Shown here in pieces: positions 37,984 through 48,816 of a stretch of 64,000 nucleotides of DNA. Origin of the DNA: Enterobacter hormaechei subsp. hoffmannii (GTDB taxonomy: Bacteria; Pseudomonadota; Gammaproteobacteria; Enterobacterales; Enterobacteriaceae). Within the stretch, counting starts at the first letter, position 1, and each line of letters opens with the position of its first letter. The stretch covers positions 4,278,001 through 4,342,000 of the forward strand of contig NZ_CP017186.1 in assembly GCF_001729745.1 (NCBI RefSeq), written 5' to 3'. The position numbers were made by a program, and so were the translations under genes. The notes below the pieces were generated by a model that was given only the letters and a program-made list of their open reading frames with translations, made no database searches and was not told the origin of the DNA.

Positions 37984-38895
37984 TTATTTGTTTCGGTTGC
38001 ACATCGGGAAGCCAAGGGCTTCACGGGACGCGTAGTAAGCTTCAGCAACGGCTTTGGTCAGGGTACGAATACGCAGAATGTAGCGCTGACGTTCAGTCAC
38101 GGAGATCGCTTTGCGGGCATCCAGCAGGTTGAAGCTGTGGGCAGCCTTCAGAATACGCTCGTAGGCAGGCAGCGGCAGCGGAGTCTCCAGCGCCAGCAGC
38201 TGCTGGGCTTCTTTCTCGTACTGCTCGAAGCAGGTGAACAGGAAGTCCACGTCCGCGTATTCGAAGTTATAGGTGGATTGCTCCACTTCGTTCTGATGGA
38301 ACACGTCGCCGTAGGTGGTTTTACCCAGCGGGCCGTCGCTCCAGACCAGGTCGTAAACGCTGTCTACGCCCTGAATGTACATGGCCAGACGTTCCAGACC
38401 ATAGGTGATTTCGCCGGTGATCGGTTTACATTCCAGACCGCCAACCTGCTGGAAGTAGGTGAACTGGGTCACTTCCATGCCGTTCAGCCACACTTCCCAA
38501 CCCAGACCCCAGGCACCCAGCGTTGGGTTTTCCCAGTTATCTTCCACGAAACGAATGTCGTGAATGGTCGGATCCATACCCAGCTCTTTCAGTGACCCGA
38601 GGTACAGTTCCTGAATGTTGTCGGGTGATGGCTTAATCACCACCTGGAACTGATAGTAGTGCTGCAAACGGTTCGGGTTTTCGCCGTAACGGCCATCGGT
38701 CGGACGACGGGATGGCTGAACATAGGCGGTCGCCATTGGCTCTGGCCCTAACGCGCGCAGGCTGGTCATCGGGTGTGAGGTGCCTGCGCCAACTTCCATG
38801 TCCAAAGGTTGAACAATGGTGCAGCCCTGACGAGCCCAGTAATCCTGTAAGGTCAGGATCAGGCCCTGGAAGGTCTTGGTATCAAACTTTTGCAT
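37984..38895 (-). CDS. glyQ: Glycine--tRNA ligase alpha subunit GlyQ
   Basis: Alpha subunit holding the class II catalytic core for glycyl-adenylate formation. 303 residues, as in E. coli. [21 protein letters not shown] holds the class II motif region, with [21 protein letters not shown] following. First gene of glyQS; the 160-base gap to ysaB carries its promoter but no assigned operator. Confidence 0.97.
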   Translation of the reverse strand: MQKFDTKTFQGLILTLQDYWARQGCTIVQPLDMEVGAGTSHPMTSLRALGPEPMATAYVQPSRRPTDGRYGENPNRLQHYYQFQVVIKPSPDNIQELYLGSLKELGMDPTIHDIRFVEDNWENPTLGAWGLGWEVWLNGMEVTQFTYFQQVGGLECKPITGEITYGLERLAMYIQGVDSVYDLVWSDGPLGKTTYGDVFHQNEVEQSTYNFEYADVDFLFTCFEQYEKEAQQLLALETPLPLPAYERILKAAHSFNLLDARKAISVTERQRYILRIRTLTKAVAEAYYASREALGFPMCNRNK

Positions 38896-39055
38896 AGTAT
38901 TTCGTGCTGGATACGTGTGGTTTTAAATGGAAGGGATCAGTATACCCGCTGGCTGCAAGATATACAGTACGAAACGGGGTTGTTTAGGGAAAATTGGGGA
39001 ATAAGCCCTACAGCCAGAACCTGCGAAGGCTCTGGTTGCTGCTTATACGAGCAAT

Positions 39056-39361
39056 TTAGCGCATTGAGAGATGTAAAAACTGGCCGTCTGCATCAAAAGA
39101 GCAGACAAAGCCCTCTTTACGCGCCGTATAGCCTTTCAGTTCATAGCTGCCCTGAAAGCGCTCGAAGCCGTTAATATGAATTTTCTGTGCTTCGGAATTA
39201 TAGCGGTGAGCCGCCTGATCCCTGCACAGCTGTTCCATATTCAGGGAACGCTCCGGGCTCATTTTCCCCTGCTGCGCTTTTTGGACTGGAGCCTCCTGAG
39301 AAGCACTGCACCCTGCTAATAAAAGCAGCAGAAAGAGTGACGCCCCACGCTTCATCATCAT
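39056..39361 (-). CDS. ysaB: Small lipoprotein YsaB
   Basis: About 101 residues with a lipoprotein signal: basic N-terminus, hydrophobic run LFLLLLLAG and lipobox LLAGC, so an acylated Cys near residue 18. The mature part matches E. coli YsaB, including RSLNMEQLCRDQAAHRYN and the C-terminal FVCSFDADGQFLHLSMR. Function unknown. Three ATGs lie in tandem at the start (39361, 39358, 39355); the exact one is uncertain. Between glyQ and wecH as in E. coli. Confidence 0.88.
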   Translation of the reverse strand: MMMKRGASLFLLLLLAGCSASQEAPVQKAQQGKMSPERSLNMEQLCRDQAAHRYNSEAQKIHINGFERFQGSYELKGYTARKEGFVCSFDADGQFLHLSMR

Positions 39362-39545
39362 TTTTATTACCGCCCTGGTCAGTGGCTGTTATTTTTAGTA
39401 GCAACACGTTTATAGATTAATGTTCAACATTCTGCGAATCTCGCCAGCTCCCGACAAGACAGCCTGGCTAAACTCAGAATTTTCCAAGGGAAAAGTTTTA
39501 CGCAATCGCAGTCACACTTTCTTTATCAGGAATACAGAGGAACTG

Positions 39546-40541
39546 ATGCAGTCAAAAATTAACTGGATTGATAACCTGCGGGGAATAGCCTGTCTGATGG
39601 TGGTGATGATCCACACTACGACCTGGTATGTCACGAACGCGCACAGTATCAGCCCTGTTAACTGGGATGTCGCCAATATTCTGAACTCAGCCTCACGCGT
39701 GAGCGTCCCGCTGTTCTTTATGATTTCCGGTTTTCTCTTTTTTGGCGAGCGTAGCGCGCAGCCGAGACATTTCATCCGTATTGTCTCCTGTTTGCTGTTT
39801 TACAGCGCCATTTCGCTGCTCTATATCATCCTGTTCACTTCAATTAATGCTGAACGTTCCCTGCTCAATTTGTTGCAAAAACCGGTGTTCTATCATCTGT
39901 GGTTTTTCTTCGCGATAATGGTTATCTATCTGGTTTCGCCGTTAATTCAGGTAAAAAACGTTAGCGGTAAAATGCTGCTGGCCTTGATGGTAATAATCGG
40001 GATCGTGGCAAACCCGAATACCGTCTCACAGAAAATTGATGGCTTTGAATGGCTGCCCGTTAACCTCTATATCAACGGCGATACGTTTTATTACGTGCTG
40101 TACGGCATGCTGGGGCGCGCCATCGGCATGATGGAGACGCAAAAGAGAGGAATAAACTGGCTTTGCGCGGCAGCATTTATCGCCGGTGTGTTTATTATCT
40201 CTCGAGGGACGCTGCACGAGCTGCAATGGCGCGGAAACTTTGCCGATACCTGGTATCTCTACTGCGGGCCGATGGTCTTTATCTGCGCGGTTTCGCTGCT
40301 GACTCTGGTTAAAAACACCCTGAATACCCGCCCGCTTCCGGTGCTGGGGTTTATCTCTCGCCACTCGCTGGGCATTTACGGTTTTCACGCGCTGGTGATC
40401 CACGCCCTGCGCACCCGCGGCGTTGAGCTTAAAAGCTGGCCGGTGCTGGATATTGTCTGGATATTTACCGTTACGCTGGTTGTCAGCCTGCTGCTCTCAA
40501 TGCTGCTGCAACGCATCGATACACGCAGGTTTGTGAGCTAA
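39546..40541 (+). CDS. wecH: Enterobacterial common antigen O-acetyltransferase WecH
   Basis: Integral membrane acyltransferase (family 3) that O-acetylates GlcNAc residues in enterobacterial common antigen. 331 residues with about ten hydrophobic helices. The N-terminal motif [20 protein letters not shown] contains the conserved Arg and His of this family, and [17 protein letters not shown] closes it. The frame is open 126 bases further upstream, but ATG 39546 has GAGGAA before it and gives the E. coli N-terminus MQPKINWID. Confidence 0.94.
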   Translation: MQSKINWIDNLRGIACLMVVMIHTTTWYVTNAHSISPVNWDVANILNSASRVSVPLFFMISGFLFFGERSAQPRHFIRIVSCLLFYSAISLLYIILFTSINAERSLLNLLQKPVFYHLWFFFAIMVIYLVSPLIQVKNVSGKMLLALMVIIGIVANPNTVSQKIDGFEWLPVNLYINGDTFYYVLYGMLGRAIGMMETQKRGINWLCAAAFIAGVFIISRGTLHELQWRGNFADTWYLYCGPMVFICAVSLLTLVKNTLNTRPLPVLGFISRHSLGIYGFHALVIHALRTRGVELKSWPVLDIVWIFTVTLVVSLLLSMLLQRIDTRRFVS

Positions 40542-40559
40542 CCCGGTTGAAGGCTGGCA

Positions 40560-40587
40560 GGCCGGGTAAACGTTAGCGCCACCCGGC
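40560..40587. repeat. REP-like palindrome between wecH and xylB
   Basis: GCCGGGT (40561-40567) and ACCCGGC (40581-40587) flank AAACGTTAGCGCC, the shape of enterobacterial REP units. It lies between the convergent ends of wecH and xylB, 6 bases before the xylB stop. Confidence 0.75.
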
Positions 40588-40593
40588 TCCTGT

Positions 40594-42048
40594 TTATGAC
40601 ATTAGCGGTAAAAGCTGCTGATAGATTTTGCGGAAAACGTCTCGTCTTTCAGCGTAGCGAGCATGATTTTTCGCATCAGGACGATGCTGCTGTTCAAGCG
40701 GCAGCTGGGGCAAAAGCTGGGGCAGTGGTTTATCCCGGTTCAGCGCAATTTGCGCCAGCCGTGCCGCACCGAGCGCCGGACCAACATCTCCCCCAGTACG
40801 ATAGTCCAGCTGCAACCCGCTGATATCGGAAAGCATCTGCCGCCAGTAGCTGCTTCGTGCCCCGCCGCCAATTAACGTAATGCTGGATGGCGTCAGGCCA
40901 CAGTCATGCACGACATCCATGCCGTCCGCCAGCGCATAGCCGACCCCTTCAAGCACCGCGCGTGCCAGCTCTGCCGGGCCGTGCTGATGGGTAAGGCCGA
41001 AGAAGACCCCTTTCGCTTCCGGGTTGTTATGCGGCGTCCGCTCGCCGGAAAGGTACGGTAAAAACCAGACCGCACCGGCAGTATCATCCGCCTGCTGTGC
41101 CGCTGCGATAAGCGCCGGGACGTCCGCCATTCCGGTCAGCTTTGCCGCCCAGTCGAGGCAGGAAGCCGCGCTCAGCATCACCGACATCAAATGCCATTTA
41201 CCCGGCAACGCGTGGCAGAAGCTGTGTACGGCGCTTTCAGGGTTACTACGATAGCCGTCACTGACGGCAAAATAGACGCCGGAAGTGCCGAGCGAGAGCA
41301 TGGCCTGTCCTGTCTCCACCATCCCCACGCCGACCGCACCCGCCGCATTATCGCCACCGCCGGCAACGACAGGTACGGCTGGCATATTCCAGCGTTCAGC
41401 AACAGAAGGCTGCAAAGCGCCCGTGATATCACTGCCTTCAAACAGCGCAGGCATATGATCGCGCGTCAGCTGGCAGGCATCCAGCATCGCTTCGCTCCAG
41501 TCCCGTTTCGCCACGTCGAGCCACATCGTGCCCGCGGCGTCAGACATGTCGCTGGCAAAATCCCCCGTCATGCGAAAACGCAGGTAGTCTTTCGGCAACA
41601 GAACCTTCGCCACCTGACGAAAAATCTCAGGCTCATGGCGCTGCACCCACAGGAGTTTTGGCGCGGTAAAACCGGGCATCATCAGGTTGCCCGTAATCTC
41701 GCGGGACGCAGGCACACGCTCCTCAAGGATCGCGCACTCTTCCGCACAGCGGCCATCGTTCCAGAGAATAGCCGGGCGCAGAACGCGATGCTGGCTATCC
41801 AGCAGCGTGGCGCCATGCATTTGCCCGGCAATGCCCAGCGCTTTTACGTCGCGCAGGCTGTGCTGCTCACCTAAGGCTTTCATCGCGCGGTCCGTCGCCT
41901 GCCACCACTGCTCCGGATCTTGTTCCGACCAAAGTGGCTGCGGGCGTGAAACCTGCAACTTTTCAGTCTGCGTGGCTAACACATCGCCCTGCTCGCTTAA
42001 CAGGATGGCTTTCACCCCCGACGTGCCAAGATCGATCCCGATATACAT
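40594..42048 (-). CDS. xylB: Xylulokinase XylB
   Basis: FGGY-family kinase converting D-xylulose to D-xylulose 5-phosphate. 484 residues, as in E. coli. N-terminal phosphate-binding stretch MYIGIDLGTSGVKAILL, the catalytic Asp region VVAGGGDNAAGAVG, and the FGGY C-terminal motif LIGGGARSSYWRQMLSDISG. Start ATG 42048 with AGGAGTC upstream gives the E. coli N-terminus; the 17-codon extension is not used. Follows xylA after a REP-like hairpin. Confidence 0.96.
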   Translation of the reverse strand: MYIGIDLGTSGVKAILLSEQGDVLATQTEKLQVSRPQPLWSEQDPEQWWQATDRAMKALGEQHSLRDVKALGIAGQMHGATLLDSQHRVLRPAILWNDGRCAEECAILEERVPASREITGNLMMPGFTAPKLLWVQRHEPEIFRQVAKVLLPKDYLRFRMTGDFASDMSDAAGTMWLDVAKRDWSEAMLDACQLTRDHMPALFEGSDITGALQPSVAERWNMPAVPVVAGGGDNAAGAVGVGMVETGQAMLSLGTSGVYFAVSDGYRSNPESAVHSFCHALPGKWHLMSVMLSAASCLDWAAKLTGMADVPALIAAAQQADDTAGAVWFLPYLSGERTPHNNPEAKGVFFGLTHQHGPAELARAVLEGVGYALADGMDVVHDCGLTPSSITLIGGGARSSYWRQMLSDISGLQLDYRTGGDVGPALGAARLAQIALNRDKPLPQLLPQLPLEQQHRPDAKNHARYAERRDVFRKIYQQLLPLMS

Positions 42049-42070
42049 GTGGTGACTCCTTTGACAGAAA

Positions 42071-42098
42071 TGCCCGGTGGCGCTGCGCTTACCGGGCA
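42071..42098. repeat. REP-like hairpin between xylA and xylB
   Basis: TGCCCGGT (42071-42078) pairs with ACCGGGCA (42091-42098) around GGCGCTGCGCTT. It sits 9 bases after the xylA stop within the xylAB transcript, where it may stabilise the xylA part of the mRNA. Confidence 0.75.
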
Positions 42099-42107
42099 TG
42101 AATGCTG

Positions 42108-43430
42108 TTATTTATCGAACAGGTAGTGATTGACCAGGTTTTCCAGCAGTTCCTGATGGCCGCTCTGATGCTGCGGTGCCAACTGATGCTGTTCAGCGTA
42201 CTTCGCGATCTCCGCAAGCGATAACTGACCTTTCAAAATTTGCTGGCCCAGCTCACTGTTCCAGCCGCTGTAGCGCTTCGCCACGCGCTTATCCAGCTCA
42301 CCGTCTTCAATCATACGGGCCGCCACCTTCAGCGCCAGCGCCATGGTGTCCATCGCGCCAATATGCCCGTAGAACAGATCGTATTTGTCGGTGCTCTGGC
42401 GACGCACTTTGGCGTCGAAGTTCAGGCCGCCGGTGGTGAAACCGCCCGCTTTGATGATTTCGTACATCACCAGCGCATTCTCTTCGACGCTGTTCGGGAA
42501 CTGGTCGGTATCCCAGCCCAGCTGCGGATCGCCGCGGTTCGCATCCACCGATCCGAAGATGCCCAGCGCAATCGCAGAGGCGATTTCGTGATGGAACGAG
42601 TGGCCCGCCAGCGTGGCGTGGTTAGCCTCAATGTTCACTTTGATCTCTTTTTCCAGACCAAACTGCTTCAGGAAGCCATACACGGTGGCGACATCGTAGT
42701 CGTACTGATGCTTGGTTGGCTCCTGTGGTTTTGGCTCAATCAGCAGCGTACCGCGGAAGCCGATTTTGTGCTTGTGGTCCACAACCATCTGCATAAAGCG
42801 GCCAATCTGCTCACGCTCCTGGCGCAGGTCAGTATTCAGCAGCGTTTCATAGCCTTCACGACCGCCCCAGAGAACGTAGTTCTCACCGCCCAGCTGATGC
42901 GTGGCGTTCATCGCAGTCACGACCTGGGTTGCCGCCCAGCTGAAGACTTCCGGGTCCGGGTTGGTTGCCGCGCCCGCGCCATAGCGAGGGTTGGTAAAGC
43001 AGTTAGCCGTACCCCAGAGCAGCTTCACGCCGCTTTGCTGCTGTTTTTCAGCCAGCACGTCGACCATCTGCGCAAAATTGTTCAGATACTCTTTCAGGGA
43101 TGCCCCTTCCGGCGACACGTCCACATCGTGGAAACAGTAGTACGGTACGTTCAGCTTATGGAAGAACTCGAACGCGACGTCGGCTTTACGCTTCGCCAGC
43201 TCAATGGCCTCGCCCGGCTGTTGCCATGGGCGGTCAAAAGAGCCCACGCCGAACATATCGGCACCGTTCCAGCAGAAGGTGTGCCAGTAGCAGGCGGCAA
43301 AGCGCAAGTGATCTTCCATGCGCTTACCCAGCACCAGCTCATCCGGGTTGTAGTGACGAAATGCTAAAGGATTGGTCGTTTTCGTGCCTTCGAAACGAAC
43401 GCGATCGAGTTGGTCGAAATAAGCTTGCAT
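42108..43430 (-). CDS. xylA: Xylose isomerase XylA
   Basis: Metal-dependent TIM-barrel enzyme converting D-xylose to D-xylulose. 440 residues from ATG 43430, as in E. coli; the upstream 21-codon open extension is not used. Catalytic His in [12 protein letters not shown], metal ligands in [35 protein letters not shown] and SVDANRGD, and the C-terminal [11 protein letters not shown]. First gene of xylAB, divergent from xylFGHR. Confidence 0.97.
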   Translation of the reverse strand: MQAYFDQLDRVRFEGTKTTNPLAFRHYNPDELVLGKRMEDHLRFAACYWHTFCWNGADMFGVGSFDRPWQQPGEAIELAKRKADVAFEFFHKLNVPYYCFHDVDVSPEGASLKEYLNNFAQMVDVLAEKQQQSGVKLLWGTANCFTNPRYGAGAATNPDPEVFSWAATQVVTAMNATHQLGGENYVLWGGREGYETLLNTDLRQEREQIGRFMQMVVDHKHKIGFRGTLLIEPKPQEPTKHQYDYDVATVYGFLKQFGLEKEIKVNIEANHATLAGHSFHHEIASAIALGIFGSVDANRGDPQLGWDTDQFPNSVEENALVMYEIIKAGGFTTGGLNFDAKVRRQSTDKYDLFYGHIGAMDTMALALKVAARMIEDGELDKRVAKRYSGWNSELGQQILKGQLSLAEIAKYAEQHQLAPQHQSGHQELLENLVNHYLFDK

Positions 43431-43801
43431 ATTGAGCTCCATAATCAGGGTATGCGGCGTGGTCTTGCTTCTGGAGTAATAGTGAATAGACATTGGAGGT
43501 TGCTCAATTACGTTATTTCACACTGCTATTGAGAGAATGCGCAATTGTGCGCTGGCTCGCAAAATAATGTGCAGACAAACTATTTTTCGGCGCGCATTCC
43601 AGAATCAAATGTAATTAATAGGTTACGCTTTTTAAAATCCGATCGCGGTCATAAATTCAGAAATAAACCAAATATCGTAATGAGAAGATAAAAATCTGTA
43701 ATTGCCAGCAGGCCTTTCCACGTTAAAAATTTGCTGCGTCTCAGCAGTGAATGTTTCTTTTATCTCAGCTACACATACCCCTACAAAAAGGCCTAATAAT
43801 T
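43431..43801. promoter_or_regulatory. Divergent control region of xylAB and xylFGHR
   Basis: 371-base AT-rich gap. On the xylF side a direct repeat of AAATAAACCAAATATCGTAA (43661-43680) and AAGATAAAAATCTGTAA (43685-43701) matches, as I recall it, the XylR-bound sequence of E. coli xylF; the GTAA ends are 21 bases apart, about two helix turns, as for AraC-type activators. Upstream, GATCGCGGTCATAAAT resembles the CRP site. On the xylA side TGTGCGCTGGCTCGCAAAAT is conserved with E. coli. Both operons should need xylose-XylR and cAMP-CRP. Confidence 0.75.
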
Positions 43802-44794
43802 ATGAAGATAAAGAACCTGACCCTAACGCTCTGCACTACTCTCCTGCTTGCAAGCTTTGCCGGCCACGCCAAAGAGGTCAAAATCGGCATGGCGATTGAT
43901 GACTTACGCCTGGAGCGCTGGCAAAAAGATCGCGATATCTTTGTTAAAAAAGCGGAATCTCTCGGTGCGGAGGTGTTCGTTCAGTCCGCTAACGGCAACG
44001 AAGAGACGCAAATGTCGCAAATTGAGAATATGATCAACCGTGGCGTCGATGTGCTGGTCATTATCCCGTATAACGGCCAGGTATTAAGCAACGTGGTGAA
44101 AGAAGCAAAACAGGAAGGCATAAAAGTCCTGGCTTATGACCGCATGATTAATAATGCGGATATTGATTATTATATTTCGTTCGACAATGAAAAGGTGGGT
44201 GAATTACAGGCTAAAAGCTTGATCGCAAAAGTGCCTCAAGGGAATTATTTCCTGATGGGCGGCTCGCCTGTGGATAACAACGCCAAACTGTTCCGTCAGG
44301 GACAAATGAAAGTGCTGAAGCCGTATATCGACGAGGGCAAAATTAAAGTCGTCGGCGATCAGTGGGCTGACGGCTGGTTACCGGAAAACGCGCTGAAAAT
44401 TATGGAAAACGCGTTGACCGCAAATAACAACAAAATCGATGCAGTGGTGGCCTCTAACGACGCCACTGCGGGGGGCGCCATTCAGGCGCTGAGCGCGCAG
44501 GGTCTGGCCGGGAAAGTCGCTATTTCCGGACAGGACGCCGACCTTGCGGGTGTAAAACGCATTATCGCGGGTACCCAGACTATGACGGTCTATAAGCCCA
44601 TTACCGAGCTTGCCAATACGGCCGCCGAAATTGCCGTTGAGCTGGGAAATGGCCAGCAACCTAAAGCAGACGCGACGTTAAATAACGGCCTGAAAGACGT
44701 GCCAGCTCGCCTGCTTACCCCTATCGAAGTCAACAAAGAGAATATTGACGCCACGGTGGTGAAAGACGGTTTCCATAAGAAGAGTGAACTGTAA
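43802..44794 (+). CDS. xylF: D-xylose-binding periplasmic protein XylF
   Basis: Substrate-binding protein of the xylose ABC importer. 330 residues, as in E. coli. The signal peptide MKIKNLTLTLCTTLLLASFA is cleaved after GHA. Mature sugar-binding fold begins KEVKIGMAIDDLRLERWQKD; ligand-site stretches include AYDRMINNADIDYY, ASNDATAGGAI and GQDADLAGVKRI. Start ATG 43802 gives the known N-terminus; the frame is open further up in the promoter region. Confidence 0.96.
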   Translation: MKIKNLTLTLCTTLLLASFAGHAKEVKIGMAIDDLRLERWQKDRDIFVKKAESLGAEVFVQSANGNEETQMSQIENMINRGVDVLVIIPYNGQVLSNVVKEAKQEGIKVLAYDRMINNADIDYYISFDNEKVGELQAKSLIAKVPQGNYFLMGGSPVDNNAKLFRQGQMKVLKPYIDEGKIKVVGDQWADGWLPENALKIMENALTANNNKIDAVVASNDATAGGAIQALSAQGLAGKVAISGQDADLAGVKRIIAGTQTMTVYKPITELANTAAEIAVELGNGQQPKADATLNNGLKDVPARLLTPIEVNKENIDATVVKDGFHKKSEL

Positions 44795-44803
44795 TCCAGC
44801 GCA

Positions 44804-44822
44804 GCCCCTGCCCGGCGGGGGC
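44804..44822 (+). terminator. Hairpin between xylF and xylG
   Basis: GCCCC (44804-44808) pairs with GGGGC (44818-44822) around a GC-rich loop, 9 bases after the xylF stop and 44 before xylG. No U-tract. Such hairpins after binding-protein genes usually stabilise the upstream mRNA so that more binding protein than transporter is made. Confidence 0.55.
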
Positions 44823-44866
44823 GCATCGACCTGCCCTGTTCATCTGTCGGGCTATGCGGAGCAGTT

Positions 44867-46408
44867 ATGTCTTATTTACTTGAAATGAAAAGCATCACCA
44901 AAGCCTTCGGAGCGGTGAAAGCGGTCGACAACGTAAGCCTGCGGCTGAACCCCGGCGAAGTGATGTCGCTGTGCGGCGAAAACGGCTCGGGGAAATCCAC
45001 GCTGATGAAGGTGCTGTGCGGGATCTATCCGCACGGCAGCTACGAGGGCGAAATCGTCTTTGCCGGTGAGGTGCTTCAGGCCACGCACATTCGTGATACC
45101 GAACGTAAAGGCATCGCTATCATTCACCAGGAGCTGGCACTGGTGAAGCACCTTACCGTGCTGGAAAATATCTTTCTTGGGGCCGAACTCTCGCGCCACG
45201 GCGTACTGGATTACGACACCATGACGCTGCGCTGCGAAAAACTGCTGGCCCAGGTGAGTCTCGCTATCTCACCGGATACGCGCGTGGGCGACTTAGGTTT
45301 GGGCCAGCAGCAGCTGGTGGAGATCGCCAAGGCGCTAAATAAACAGGTACGCCTGCTGATCCTCGACGAGCCAACCGCCTCGCTCACCGAACAGGAAACC
45401 GCCGTTCTGCTCAATATCATCCGCGATCTGCAAAACCACGGTATCGCCTGCATCTATATTTCGCACAAGCTCAATGAGGTGAAAGCTATTTCCGACACCA
45501 TCTGCGTCATCCGCGACGGGCAGCACATTGGCACGCGTGAAGCAGAAGGCATGAGCGAAGATGACATCATCACCATGATGGTGGGTCGCGAACTCACCGC
45601 ACTGTATCCCAACGAACCACACACCATAGGCGAAGAACTCCTGCGCGTGGAAAACCTGACGGCGTGGCATCCCGTTAACCGCCACATCAAGCGCGTGGAT
45701 AACCTCTCCTTCTCGCTGCACCGTGGCGAAATTCTCGGTATTGCGGGTTTAGTGGGTGCGGGAAGAACCGAGGCCGTGCAGTGTCTGTTTGGCGTCTGGC
45801 CGGGGCGCTGGGAAGGCAAAATTTATATCGACGGTCAGCCGGTAAAAATCGACAACTGCCAGCAGGCCATTGCCAAAGGCATTGCCATGGTGCCCGAAGA
45901 CCGCAAAAAAGACGGCATCGTGCCGGTCATGGCGGTGGGAAAAAATATCACGCTGGCGGCGCTCAGCCAGTTTTCCGGCGCGCTGAGCAGCCTGGATGAT
46001 GCCGCAGAACAGCAGTGTATTCTTCAGTCACTTGCCAGGCTCAAGGTGAAAACCTCCTCGCCGGAACTGGCGATAGGTCGCCTGAGCGGCGGCAACCAGC
46101 AGAAAGCGATTCTGGCGCGCTGCCTGTTGCTTAATCCGCGCATTTTAATTCTGGACGAACCCACGCGCGGGATCGATATCGGCGCGAAGTATGAAATCTA
46201 CAAGCTGATCAACCAGCTTGTGCAGCAAGGGATTGCCGTCATTGTTATCTCGTCCGAATTGCCTGAAGTGCTGGGGCTGAGCGACCGCGTGCTGGTCATG
46301 CATGAAGGGAAACTCAAAGCCAACCTGAACAACCAGAACCTGACGCAAGAGCAGGTGATGGAAGCTGCCTTAAGGAGCGAACGCCATGTCGAAAAGCAAC
46401 CCGTCTGA
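44867..46408 (+). CDS. xylG: Xylose import ATP-binding protein XylG
   Basis: Double ABC ATPase that energises xylose import. 513 residues, as in E. coli. First cassette: Walker [10 protein letters not shown], Walker [11 protein letters not shown]. Second cassette: [15 protein letters not shown] signature and [14 protein letters not shown]. The Walker A of the second half is degenerate (GLVGAGRTE), usual for this sugar-importer class. It overlaps xylH by 23 bases. Confidence 0.97.
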   Translation: MSYLLEMKSITKAFGAVKAVDNVSLRLNPGEVMSLCGENGSGKSTLMKVLCGIYPHGSYEGEIVFAGEVLQATHIRDTERKGIAIIHQELALVKHLTVLENIFLGAELSRHGVLDYDTMTLRCEKLLAQVSLAISPDTRVGDLGLGQQQLVEIAKALNKQVRLLILDEPTASLTEQETAVLLNIIRDLQNHGIACIYISHKLNEVKAISDTICVIRDGQHIGTREAEGMSEDDIITMMVGRELTALYPNEPHTIGEELLRVENLTAWHPVNRHIKRVDNLSFSLHRGEILGIAGLVGAGRTEAVQCLFGVWPGRWEGKIYIDGQPVKIDNCQQAIAKGIAMVPEDRKKDGIVPVMAVGKNITLAALSQFSGALSSLDDAAEQQCILQSLARLKVKTSSPELAIGRLSGGNQQKAILARCLLLNPRILILDEPTRGIDIGAKYEIYKLINQLVQQGIAVIVISSELPEVLGLSDRVLVMHEGKLKANLNNQNLTQEQVMEAALRSERHVEKQPV

Positions 46409-47567
46409 TATCAAAGTCGCTGTTCCGACGCCCGGTGCGTTCGCAGGACTTAAATCGCTGAATCTGCAAGTTTTTGTAATGATTGCCGCCATTATCGTCA
46501 TCATGTTGTTCTTTACCTGGATGACCGATGGCTCCTATTTGAGCGCACGTAACGTCTCTAACCTGCTGCGTCAGACCGCCATCACCGGGATCCTGGCGGT
46601 GGGGATGGTCTTTGTGATTATCTCAGCGGAAATTGACCTGTCGGTAGGGTCGATGATGGGTCTGCTCGGCGGCGTGGCGGCAATTTTTGACGTCTGGCTC
46701 GGCTGGCCGCTGCCGCTGACGATTGCGGTCACGCTGGTACTGGGTCTGCTGCTAGGTGCGTGGAACGGCTGGTGGGTGGCCTACCGTAAAGTCCCGTCGT
46801 TTATTGTCACCTTAGCAGGGATGCTGGCCTTCCGCGGTATTCTGATTGGGATCACCAACGGCACTACCGTCTCCCCGACCAGCGCCTCGATGTCCCAGAT
46901 TGGCCAAAGCTACCTCTCTGATGGCGTCGGTTTTACGATCGGCGTGGTTGGGCTGATGGCGTTTGTCGCGTGGCAATGGCGAGGACGCATGCGTCGCCAG
47001 GCGCTGGGGCTGGCCTCGCCTGCCTCAACCTCGGTTGTCGGCCGTCAGGCGCTTACTGCGGTGATTGTGCTGGGGGCCATCTGGCTGCTAAACGATTATC
47101 GCGGTGTCCCAACGCCCGTTCTGCTGCTGGCGCTGTTGCTGTTAGGTGGGATGTTTATGGCCACACGTACCGCATTCGGTCGCCGTATTTATGCTATCGG
47201 CGGCAATCTTGAAGCCGCGCGTTTATCTGGTATCAACGTCGAGCGCACCAAACTCGCCGTCTTTGCCATCAACGGCCTGATGGTAGCCATCGCGGGGCTG
47301 ATCCTCAGCTCACGTCTGGGTGCGGGTTCCCCGTCTGCCGGTAATATTGCCGAGCTGGACGCCATCGCCGCCTGCGTGATTGGCGGGACCAGCCTCGCCG
47401 GAGGCATTGGCAGCGTGGCGGGTGCGGTGATGGGCGCATTTATTATGGCTTCGCTGGATAACGGGATGAGTATGATGGACGTGCCGACGTTTTGGCAGTA
47501 TATCGTCAAAGGGGCCATTCTTTTGCTGGCAGTCTGGATGGACTCTGCCACCAAGCGGCGCGCCTGA
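46386..47567 (+). CDS. xylH: Xylose ABC transporter permease XylH
   Basis: Inner-membrane permease of the xylose importer. 393 residues, as in E. coli, with about ten membrane segments after a polar N-terminus of some 30 residues. The family loop [20 protein letters not shown], which contacts the ATPase, is present. The start lies inside the end of xylG, so the two are translationally coupled. Confidence 0.96.
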   Translation: MSKSNPSDIKVAVPTPGAFAGLKSLNLQVFVMIAAIIVIMLFFTWMTDGSYLSARNVSNLLRQTAITGILAVGMVFVIISAEIDLSVGSMMGLLGGVAAIFDVWLGWPLPLTIAVTLVLGLLLGAWNGWWVAYRKVPSFIVTLAGMLAFRGILIGITNGTTVSPTSASMSQIGQSYLSDGVGFTIGVVGLMAFVAWQWRGRMRRQALGLASPASTSVVGRQALTAVIVLGAIWLLNDYRGVPTPVLLLALLLLGGMFMATRTAFGRRIYAIGGNLEAARLSGINVERTKLAVFAINGLMVAIAGLILSSRLGAGSPSAGNIAELDAIAACVIGGTSLAGGIGSVAGAVMGAFIMASLDNGMSMMDVPTFWQYIVKGAILLLAVWMDSATKRRA

Positions 47568-47601
47568 GAACCGTATCGTGACTAATTTGGGAAAGTGAGC
47601 C

Positions 47602-48780
47602 ATGTTTGAAAAGCGTCACCGCATTACGTTGTTATTCAATGCCAACAAAGCCTATGACCGTCAGGTGGTTGAGGGGGTTGGTGAATATTTGCAGGCGTCG
47701 CAATCCGAATGGGATATTTTCATCGAAGAAGATTTCCGTACCCGTCTGGAGAACATCAAAGACTGGCTGGGAGACGGGGTTATCGCTGACTTTGACGACC
47801 CCGTGATTGAACAGTTGCTGAGTGGCGTCGACGTACCTATCGTGGGCGTTGGCGGCTCTTACCATTCAGCGGAACATTACCCCCCCGTTCACTACATCGC
47901 CACGGATAACCATGCCCTGGTTGAGACCGCCTTCCTCCATTTAAAGGAGAAAGGCGTCCATCGTTTTGCGTTTTACGGATTGCCCGCCACCAGCGGAAAG
48001 CGCTGGGCGATGGAGCGTGAGTATGCCTTCTGCCAGCTGGTTGCCCAGGAGAAGTATCGCGGCGTCGTTTATCAGGGGCTGGAAACCGCGCCAGAAAACT
48101 GGCAGCACGCACAGAATCGCCTGGCTGACTGGCTGCAAACACTGCCGCCCCAGACAGGGATTATCGCCGTGACGGACGCCCGCGCCCGCCACGTATTACA
48201 GGTGTGCGAACATTTGCATATTCCTGTGCCTGAAAAGCTGTGCGTGATTGGTATTGATAACGAAGAGCTTACACGCTATCTGTCGCGCGTGGCGCTCTCA
48301 TCCGTGGCGCAGGGTACCCGTCAGATGGGCTATCAGGCCGCGAAGCTGCTGCACCGACTGTTAGACAACGAATCCCTGCCGCTCCAGCGTCTGCTGGTTC
48401 CGCCCGTTCGCGTGGTCGAGCGTCGCTCAACTGACTACCGTTCCTTAAACGATCCGGCCGTGATTCAGGCGATGCACTACATTCGCAATCATGCCTGCAA
48501 AGGGATTAAGGTCGATCAGGTGCTGGATTCGGTCGGCATTTCACGTTCGAATCTGGAGAAGCGGTTTAAAGAGGAAGTCGGTGAGACGATCCACGCCGTG
48601 ATCCATGCGGAAAAGCTGGAGAAAGCGCGAAGTCTGCTGATCTCCACCTCGCTGTCGATCAACGAGATTTCACAGATGTGCGGCTACCCGTCGCTTCAGT
48701 ATTTCTATTCGGTATTCAGGAAAGAGTATGACACCACGCCGAAGGAGTACCGGGAACGGTACAGTGAAGTCCTGCTCTAG
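47602..48780 (+). CDS. xylR: Xylose operon activator XylR
   Basis: AraC-family activator with an N-terminal periplasmic-binding-protein-like domain that binds D-xylose and a C-terminal double helix-turn-helix (VDQVLDSVGISRSNLEKRFK and SINEISQMCGYPSLQYFYSVF, about residues 300-385). 392 residues, as in E. coli. 34 bases after xylH, so it can be transcribed with xylFGH. It activates both xylAB and xylFGH from the divergent region. Confidence 0.96.
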   Translation: MFEKRHRITLLFNANKAYDRQVVEGVGEYLQASQSEWDIFIEEDFRTRLENIKDWLGDGVIADFDDPVIEQLLSGVDVPIVGVGGSYHSAEHYPPVHYIATDNHALVETAFLHLKEKGVHRFAFYGLPATSGKRWAMEREYAFCQLVAQEKYRGVVYQGLETAPENWQHAQNRLADWLQTLPPQTGIIAVTDARARHVLQVCEHLHIPVPEKLCVIGIDNEELTRYLSRVALSSVAQGTRQMGYQAAKLLHRLLDNESLPLQRLLVPPVRVVERRSTDYRSLNDPAVIQAMHYIRNHACKGIKVDQVLDSVGISRSNLEKRFKEEVGETIHAVIHAEKLEKARSLLISTSLSINEISQMCGYPSLQYFYSVFRKEYDTTPKEYRERYSEVLL

Positions 48781-48816
48781 AAAAAAGAACGCCTTCCAGT
48801 GGAAGGCGTTTTTTAT
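48781..48816. terminator. Bidirectional terminator between xylR and bax
   Basis: AACGCCTTCC (48788-48797) and GGAAGGCGTT (48801-48810) form a perfect 10-bp stem with a 3-base loop, with an A-run before and a T-run after. It ends both convergent transcripts. Confidence 0.93.

Noticed and set aside
36268..38595. 775-codon open frame on the plus strand
   Set aside because: It is antisense to glyS and glyQ, which are certain genes with E. coli lengths. The frame has no recognisable domain and reflects codon bias of the genes on the other strand.
42240..43367. 375-codon open frame on the plus strand
   Set aside because: Antisense to xylA, a certain gene.
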